NCBI RefSeq assembly: GCF_000586475.1
Contig: NZ_BAWJ01000012.1
Location: 51,179-115,178, forward strand
Source of the DNA: Psychrobacter sp. JCM 18903
GTDB taxonomy: Bacteria > Pseudomonadota > Gammaproteobacteria > Pseudomonadales > Moraxellaceae
Direction: 5' to 3'
DNA length: 64,000 bases
Both the position numbers and the translations under genes were made by a program. Positions 60,374 through 64,000 of the stretch are shown piece by piece (the stretch's first letter is position 1; the number at the start of each line of letters is the position of its first letter). The notes beneath the pieces are model-generated. The model was not told where the DNA came from. It made no database searches and was given only the letters and a program-made list of their open reading frames with translations.

Positions 60374-61378
60374 CTACAAAACCATATATATCATACCCAT
60401 CCAACAGTACTTAGGCTTATCGACAACTTCTGTACTATAGAAAATATGTTCATCCTCTACACCCTTATTATCAATAGTATCTGATATAACTTTGAACTCA
60501 TCAAACGTAAAATGGCGGTTACTTTCAGTTTTAAACATCATATCTTTTATAGTAATATCTTTAGGAATCTGATCAATAATCTGACTGAGTACTTGGTCTG
60601 ATTTAGACATTTCTAATGTGCTAGCTTGTATAAACTTAGCAGGTTTCGAAAAACTTAGCGCCTTTTTAATATCTGTAGGGTCGTTACCCATAAATTCGTT
60701 GAAAGTAGTTTCAAACAAATTCATGACGTTTTGCACTTCATCAAGCTGGCAAATAATAATGCCATCCACCACATCAAATTGCTTAATAGTTTTTTCAGTC
60801 GTTTGCAAACCGAGTAAGAACTCTGGCGCTGTTTTGAACCTCAGATCAATTAGTGATTTTTCATCCCAATTATCACTAATAAGAAAAAATCCATAACGAG
60901 ATAAGTCATATTCGCTTATTTGTGGCGCGTACAACTTTGTAAAAGCAATATTTTTAATCCACAACTCATTATTGCGATACCTTTCAATAATGCCTATCGG
61001 TAACTGATCAACTAAATGAGCAGGGATATCTAACCCACGTAGCTGGGTTAGGTTAGCCAAGCTATCAGGAAGCTGTTCTATTTTTTCACTAATGACAATA
61101 AGCTCCTCTAACTGGCTGAACTGCCCTACTGACTCTGGTAAATGCTCAAGCGCTTCACAATTTAGCGTAAGATTGGTTAAGCTATATAAGTAGCCAATAC
61201 TTTCAGGTAAATTGGTTAATTGGCTACAATCTATACTCAAGTCTGTTAACGCCAATAAATTAGCGTGATCACGTGGCAATACTTCCTCAGGAATCTTAAA
61301 CTTGTCAGCCCATGCCCAAAGCTCTGTCATCCATGGCTTTATATCGTTGTTTCCGACTTTACTATTCAGTTCTGACAT
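60374..61378 (-). CDS. Leucine-rich-repeat protein with a C-terminal FtsZ-C-like domain
   Basis: The protein has 334 residues. After an N-terminal helical region (about 1-40), four LRR units of about 23 residues span roughly 45-140: LTNLPESIGYLYSLTNLTL, LEHLPESVGQFSQLEELIV, IEQLPDSLANLTQLRGLDI and a partial last unit. Residues about 160-334 are homologous to the protein at 59024-59650. It follows the nuclease gene by 30 bases on the same strand, so the two are probably co-expressed. LRRs usually mediate protein binding; a role in sensing or in recruiting the nuclease is possible. GGAAG lies about 10 bases before the ATG. No signal peptide is present, so it is cytoplasmic. Confidence 0.78.
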   Translation of the reverse strand: MSELNSKVGNNDIKPWMTELWAWADKFKIPEEVLPRDHANLLALTDLSIDCSQLTNLPESIGYLYSLTNLTLNCEALEHLPESVGQFSQLEELIVISEKIEQLPDSLANLTQLRGLDIPAHLVDQLPIGIIERYRNNELWIKNIAFTKLYAPQISEYDLSRYGFFLISDNWDEKSLIDLRFKTAPEFLLGLQTTEKTIKQFDVVDGIIICQLDEVQNVMNLFETTFNEFMGNDPTDIKKALSFSKPAKFIQASTLEMSKSDQVLSQIIDQIPKDITIKDMMFKTESNRHFTFDEFKVISDTIDNKGVEDEHIFYSTEVVDKPKYCWMGMIYMVL

Positions 61379-61408
61379 ATAATAAGCTTCCTTATTTAGT
61401 TAAAAAAA

Positions 61409-62674
61409 CTATTTACTTAGTAATTTATTATCGTTTAAAACTTTATAGTACCCATCGAGCTCTTTAATGATTTTATGTGCCATCTTACCGTTATGAATTT
61501 GTTCCCATGGTTCAGTTTTGGACCACCAATCATGTGGTTCAAAATTATACCAAGCGCACCAATAACCGCCCTTTGATTTATCTTCTTCTGCCTTTATATT
61601 TTCACTAGCAATGCCATTGCTAGCCTTACACTCAGCCAGAATTTTCTCATAATATTCATGGTCTTGGCTTACATCCTCATTAGCTATAAAAATACCTAGG
61701 TAAGGGCAATTAAAAACCGTTCCCCCAAAACCTAAACAAAATTCCAGAACACTTTCTTTGATATTAAATATAATTTGCTCTTCTCGGTTAACACCCTTTA
61801 GGTCGGTTTTAATCATTGAATAAGGTTTGCTTTTTTCTTCAATAATCGTGATTAGATCACGCTGTAACTTCTCAACGAGTTGCTTTTTCATTTCATGAGT
61901 ACTTAAAGCTATTTTGATAGAGCTAGCAATACTCTCTTCGCTAAACGACATAACCTCTAATATCGACTTTGACTCATTCATATCCTCTATCCCCATAAAC
62001 TGCTTTTGAATAAATTTAATTAGCTGTGCAAGAAACTCGCAAACGCTATGATTCTGACATTCGACTTGGCATGCTTTTAGCCAACCTAATAATTCGCTAA
62101 AACGAAGATGCGTAAATCTTTTCTTATCTGTTAAAGCTTTCAAATCATCAGCTTTGATACTATATTCACTTGGTCCGTTAACAGATTCATTCAGATATGC
62201 TAAATGCCAAGCTTTAGGATGTCTTTTTTCAAGCTCCTCGGCATAATCCTTTAACTGTTCAAACTGGTCTGCCGCATAAGGTTTGTTTTCAATACAAACA
62301 CCGTAACTGTTATCACCCACCTGACATTGTAGATAAATATCCATACGGCGTAGGCTATTATTTCTTGATGTAACTTGCTCAACAAAAACCTTTGTTTTAT
62401 CAATACTATCAAGAAAAACCTGCCATTCTGGAGCTTTGTACATATCAGGTAGGCAATGCTCAATAAATAATCTTAAAAAGGTTTCTTGCTGGGCATGACT
62501 GCCTTTTGGATCAAGCAAAGCCGCTAAGATACGACTAAGTCCTAATTCATCGGTATTGATATAATCAAAAGTATTAAAATCTGGTGAAAGCTGGCGACTA
62601 TAAAGTGCTTGCGCCGTTTCTAAAGCTTGGACTTTTTGGCTGACTTCATTTATTAAAGTTTGGACTTCGCTCAC
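61409..62674 (-). CDS. PD-(D/E)XK nuclease-superfamily protein (PDDEXK_4 type)
   Basis: The protein has 421 residues. The nuclease core (about 90-180) has R-R-M-D-I-Y-L-Q-C followed by the E-x-K in GVCIENKPYAADQFEQL, as in the PF14281 group. The N-terminal region contains LGLSRILAALLDPKGSHAQQ, which also matches that group. The C-terminal half (220-421) is helical, then mixed, with several tryptophans (WCAWYNFEPHDWWSKTEPW). The start is a GTG at 62674 with GGAAG 7 bases upstream. It is preceded by a WYL-domain regulator gene (51 bases) and followed by the LRR protein. Such nucleases are common in defence islands, but this subfamily has no established role that I know of. Confidence 0.82.
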   Translation of the reverse strand: MSEVQTLINEVSQKVQALETAQALYSRQLSPDFNTFDYINTDELGLSRILAALLDPKGSHAQQETFLRLFIEHCLPDMYKAPEWQVFLDSIDKTKVFVEQVTSRNNSLRRMDIYLQCQVGDNSYGVCIENKPYAADQFEQLKDYAEELEKRHPKAWHLAYLNESVNGPSEYSIKADDLKALTDKKRFTHLRFSELLGWLKACQVECQNHSVCEFLAQLIKFIQKQFMGIEDMNESKSILEVMSFSEESIASSIKIALSTHEMKKQLVEKLQRDLITIIEEKSKPYSMIKTDLKGVNREEQIIFNIKESVLEFCLGFGGTVFNCPYLGIFIANEDVSQDHEYYEKILAECKASNGIASENIKAEEDKSKGGYWCAWYNFEPHDWWSKTEPWEQIHNGKMAHKIIKELDGYYKVLNDNKLLSK

Positions 62675-62725
62675 AATTACGCTTCCTTATAATTTATTAA
62701 TAGCTATTTAGTACATAGTATTTTA

Positions 62726-63814
62726 CTAATGCTCATAAAGCTCCAGTCCACTCTTTAAACGCTCAAGAATCACTGTTTTAAGCTCATTTGGTTCTACCAC
62801 CACTGCCAGCTGCGACATACTCACCAACCAATCTTGCAGACGAAGCGTATTAGCCACAGTAGCGCTGACTTGATTCCAAGTACTATCGATAACCGTAATC
62901 TGCTGACCTTGCGATAATGGACGCTCGAATAAGTGCTGACAGGCATATTTCTGTACCCTTAAAACCAGTTTGATCTGAACATTATCAGTAGGTTCTAACT
63001 TACCCAATTTATTCAAACGCTCTAATGAAAAAGCATTTCTCCCTACCCAATCAGGTACCACCTTATCTATAACTACTGCTTCAGTAATACGATTGACTGC
63101 AAAATTACGATGCGCTTTTAGCAGTACCTCATCATCGATATGATCATCAGTAGGATTAAAGCCTGTGAGGTAGATCATATTGTCAATAAAGATAAGTCCT
63201 TTGGGATAGATGACTCTTTCAGCAGAACTGCCATGCCATTTATTTTGATAACTTATTTTAAGTTGCAGTCTATTTAGCAGAGCTTGATGAATACTGGCCA
63301 TCACATCATTATTGAGCGTCGGTGCCTGTACTATGCTTGGTAAGGTAATGAGATAATCTTGCCATTGTCCTAGCTTACTTTGATGGAAACCATCCTTGTT
63401 GTGCCGACCTAACTGGGTGAGCTTATCTGCAATACTTTGCTTAAAAGAGGTTGGTAAATAGTTTGCAGTGTATTTATCTAGCATCTCCCAAAAGAACACC
63501 GTTTGCTCATTGATAATATCGATATTGAAGCTCGGCTCAATATAAAAGCGTGCGGTCTGTCCGCTAATATTCTGCCTCCATGCTGGCACTCTCACTAATG
63601 CGTCACTATAAAAAATATCGTTAAATATTTGGTTTAAGGCAATCAGATCATTCTCTAAGTTTTTACGTTCATTAGCAAAATTATCTGAATCGTCACCATA
63701 ACCAACCATAAGCTCTGTTAATGACATAGCATCAGCCTCACTCCGAGGCAAACATTGATATAAAGCAAATAGGCGTTCTGATTTTTTATAATTAGCGATT
63801 GGGTGTGTGGGCAT
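62726..63814 (-). CDS. WYL-domain transcriptional regulator
   Basis: The protein has 362 residues. A winged helix-turn-helix occupies about residues 8-75 (SERLFALYQCLPRSEADAMS, then FANERKNLENDLIALN). A WYL domain follows from about 180 (LKISYQNKWHGSSAERVIYP, then GLIFIDNMIYLTGFN), then a C-terminal WCX-like extension (about 275-362). Regulators of this layout (BrxR/CapW type) sit beside and repress many phage-defence loci and may sense nucleic acid ligands through WYL. It starts 61 bases after a gene that enters from the right edge and precedes the nuclease gene, so it probably controls this cluster. Confidence 0.87.
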   Translation of the reverse strand: MPTHPIANYKKSERLFALYQCLPRSEADAMSLTELMVGYGDDSDNFANERKNLENDLIALNQIFNDIFYSDALVRVPAWRQNISGQTARFYIEPSFNIDIINEQTVFFWEMLDKYTANYLPTSFKQSIADKLTQLGRHNKDGFHQSKLGQWQDYLITLPSIVQAPTLNNDVMASIHQALLNRLQLKISYQNKWHGSSAERVIYPKGLIFIDNMIYLTGFNPTDDHIDDEVLLKAHRNFAVNRITEAVVIDKVVPDWVGRNAFSLERLNKLGKLEPTDNVQIKLVLRVQKYACQHLFERPLSQGQQITVIDSTWNQVSATVANTLRLQDWLVSMSQLAVVVEPNELKTVILERLKSGLELYEH

Positions 63815-63875
63815 ATGGGTTTCTCAGTTAAATCGTTCAATGGTAAGTTTATAGCTTCATTATTAAAATAAATAT

Positions 63876-64000
63876 TCAATCAAAACGAACCAAAATCGCG
63901 GTACCGTTATCATAAGCATCGCCCTCTGAATCATAGACCCGATTTTTAAGAGCGATTAGCCATTCCTGTAAATCTGTCTCCGCCCTGACAGGTTGCCAAT
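63876..64000 (-). CDS. 3' end of a gene running off the right edge
   Basis: A minus-strand frame is open from the window end to a TGA at 63876-63878. Its last residues read WQPVRAETDLQEWLIAL, then KNRVYDSEGDAYDNGTAILVRFD. The 41 codons look protein-like, and the gene stops 61 bases before the WYL regulator start. I do not recognise the family. It may be the upstream member of the same operon. Confidence 0.6.
   Translation of the reverse strand, partial: WQPVRAETDLQEWLIALKNRVYDSEGDAYDNGTAILVRFD

Noticed and set aside
50170..64000. A second copy of the tRNA-Gly 3' end as the far attachment site of the island
   Set aside because: I did not find a copy of the T-arm/acceptor sequence to the right. 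The island border is probably outside the window or the element has lost it.

Overview
The window looks like a chromosome segment of a Moraxellaceae gammaproteobacterium, most likely Psychrobacter. The grounds are moderate-to-low GC, the style of the encoded proteins, and the gene mix: a HemS/HmuTUV haem system, a ynjBCDF-like cluster, a GlpM-like protein, an NhaP2-type antiporter and an AruI/GbuA guanidino-acid operon. No 16S rRNA or other taxonomic marker is present, so the genus is inferred.

Layout. 342-3650 (minus): a tripartite ABC efflux or lipoprotein-type transporter (adaptor, FtsX-like permease, ATPase). 3981-22947: a large iron and haem acquisition region. It holds a haem ABC importer with a HemS-like protein; a divergent TonB receptor followed by an HmuY-like lipoprotein; a DUF2470/siderophore-interacting fusion; two further TonB siderophore receptors; an exporter-type ABC protein; a PepSY membrane protein; and a second siderophore-interacting protein. 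Fur-box-like palindromes lie in four intergenic regions here, which suggests shared iron control. 23141-28822: stress and housekeeping genes (cupin, tandem universal stress protein, DUF2058, DoxX-like, a VTT-membrane/flavin oxidoreductase fusion). 28874-34230: a YnjB-YnjC-YnjD-YnjF-like ABC importer and phosphatidyltransferase cluster with a sterol-desaturase-family protein. 34467-36505: an AhpD-like protein, a FrnE/DsbA-like oxidoreductase and a TetR regulator. These share a 16-bp palindrome (TTGA-N8-TCAA) that also precedes the DoxX-like gene. 36691-45602: a five-gene operon with a divergent LysR that appears to degrade a guanidino acid through 2-ketoarginine to 4-aminobutyrate and urea. 45636-49833: a potassium or sodium/proton antiporter, a GlpM-like protein and a pyruvate/indolepyruvate decarboxylase.

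From 50095 the window enters an accessory island. It begins with tRNA-Gly(GCC), helically phased repeats, an XRE regulator, an AlpA-like protein and a tyrosine integrase. Next come a 5'-truncated DUF262/DUF1524 (GmrSD-like) gene, a type I restriction HsdR without visible HsdM or HsdS, and a YgjP-like metallopeptidase. On the opposite strand lies an apparent WYL-regulated cluster: a PD-(D/E)XK nuclease, a leucine-rich-repeat protein, DUF1810, a decayed fragment of a second nuclease copy, and a second member of the domain family found at the C-terminus of the LRR protein. The repeated pairing of nuclease with this domain, which resembles the C-terminal domain of FtsZ, is the best candidate here for an undescribed (possibly defence) system.

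A quality caveat applies throughout. Seventeen otherwise convincing genes carry about 29 frame breaks. Twenty-seven of them are repaired by adding one base, often in a homopolymer, and two by adding two bases. I therefore read them mainly as deletion errors in the assembly and report the genes as single corrected CDSs. True pseudogenes cannot be excluded without reads.
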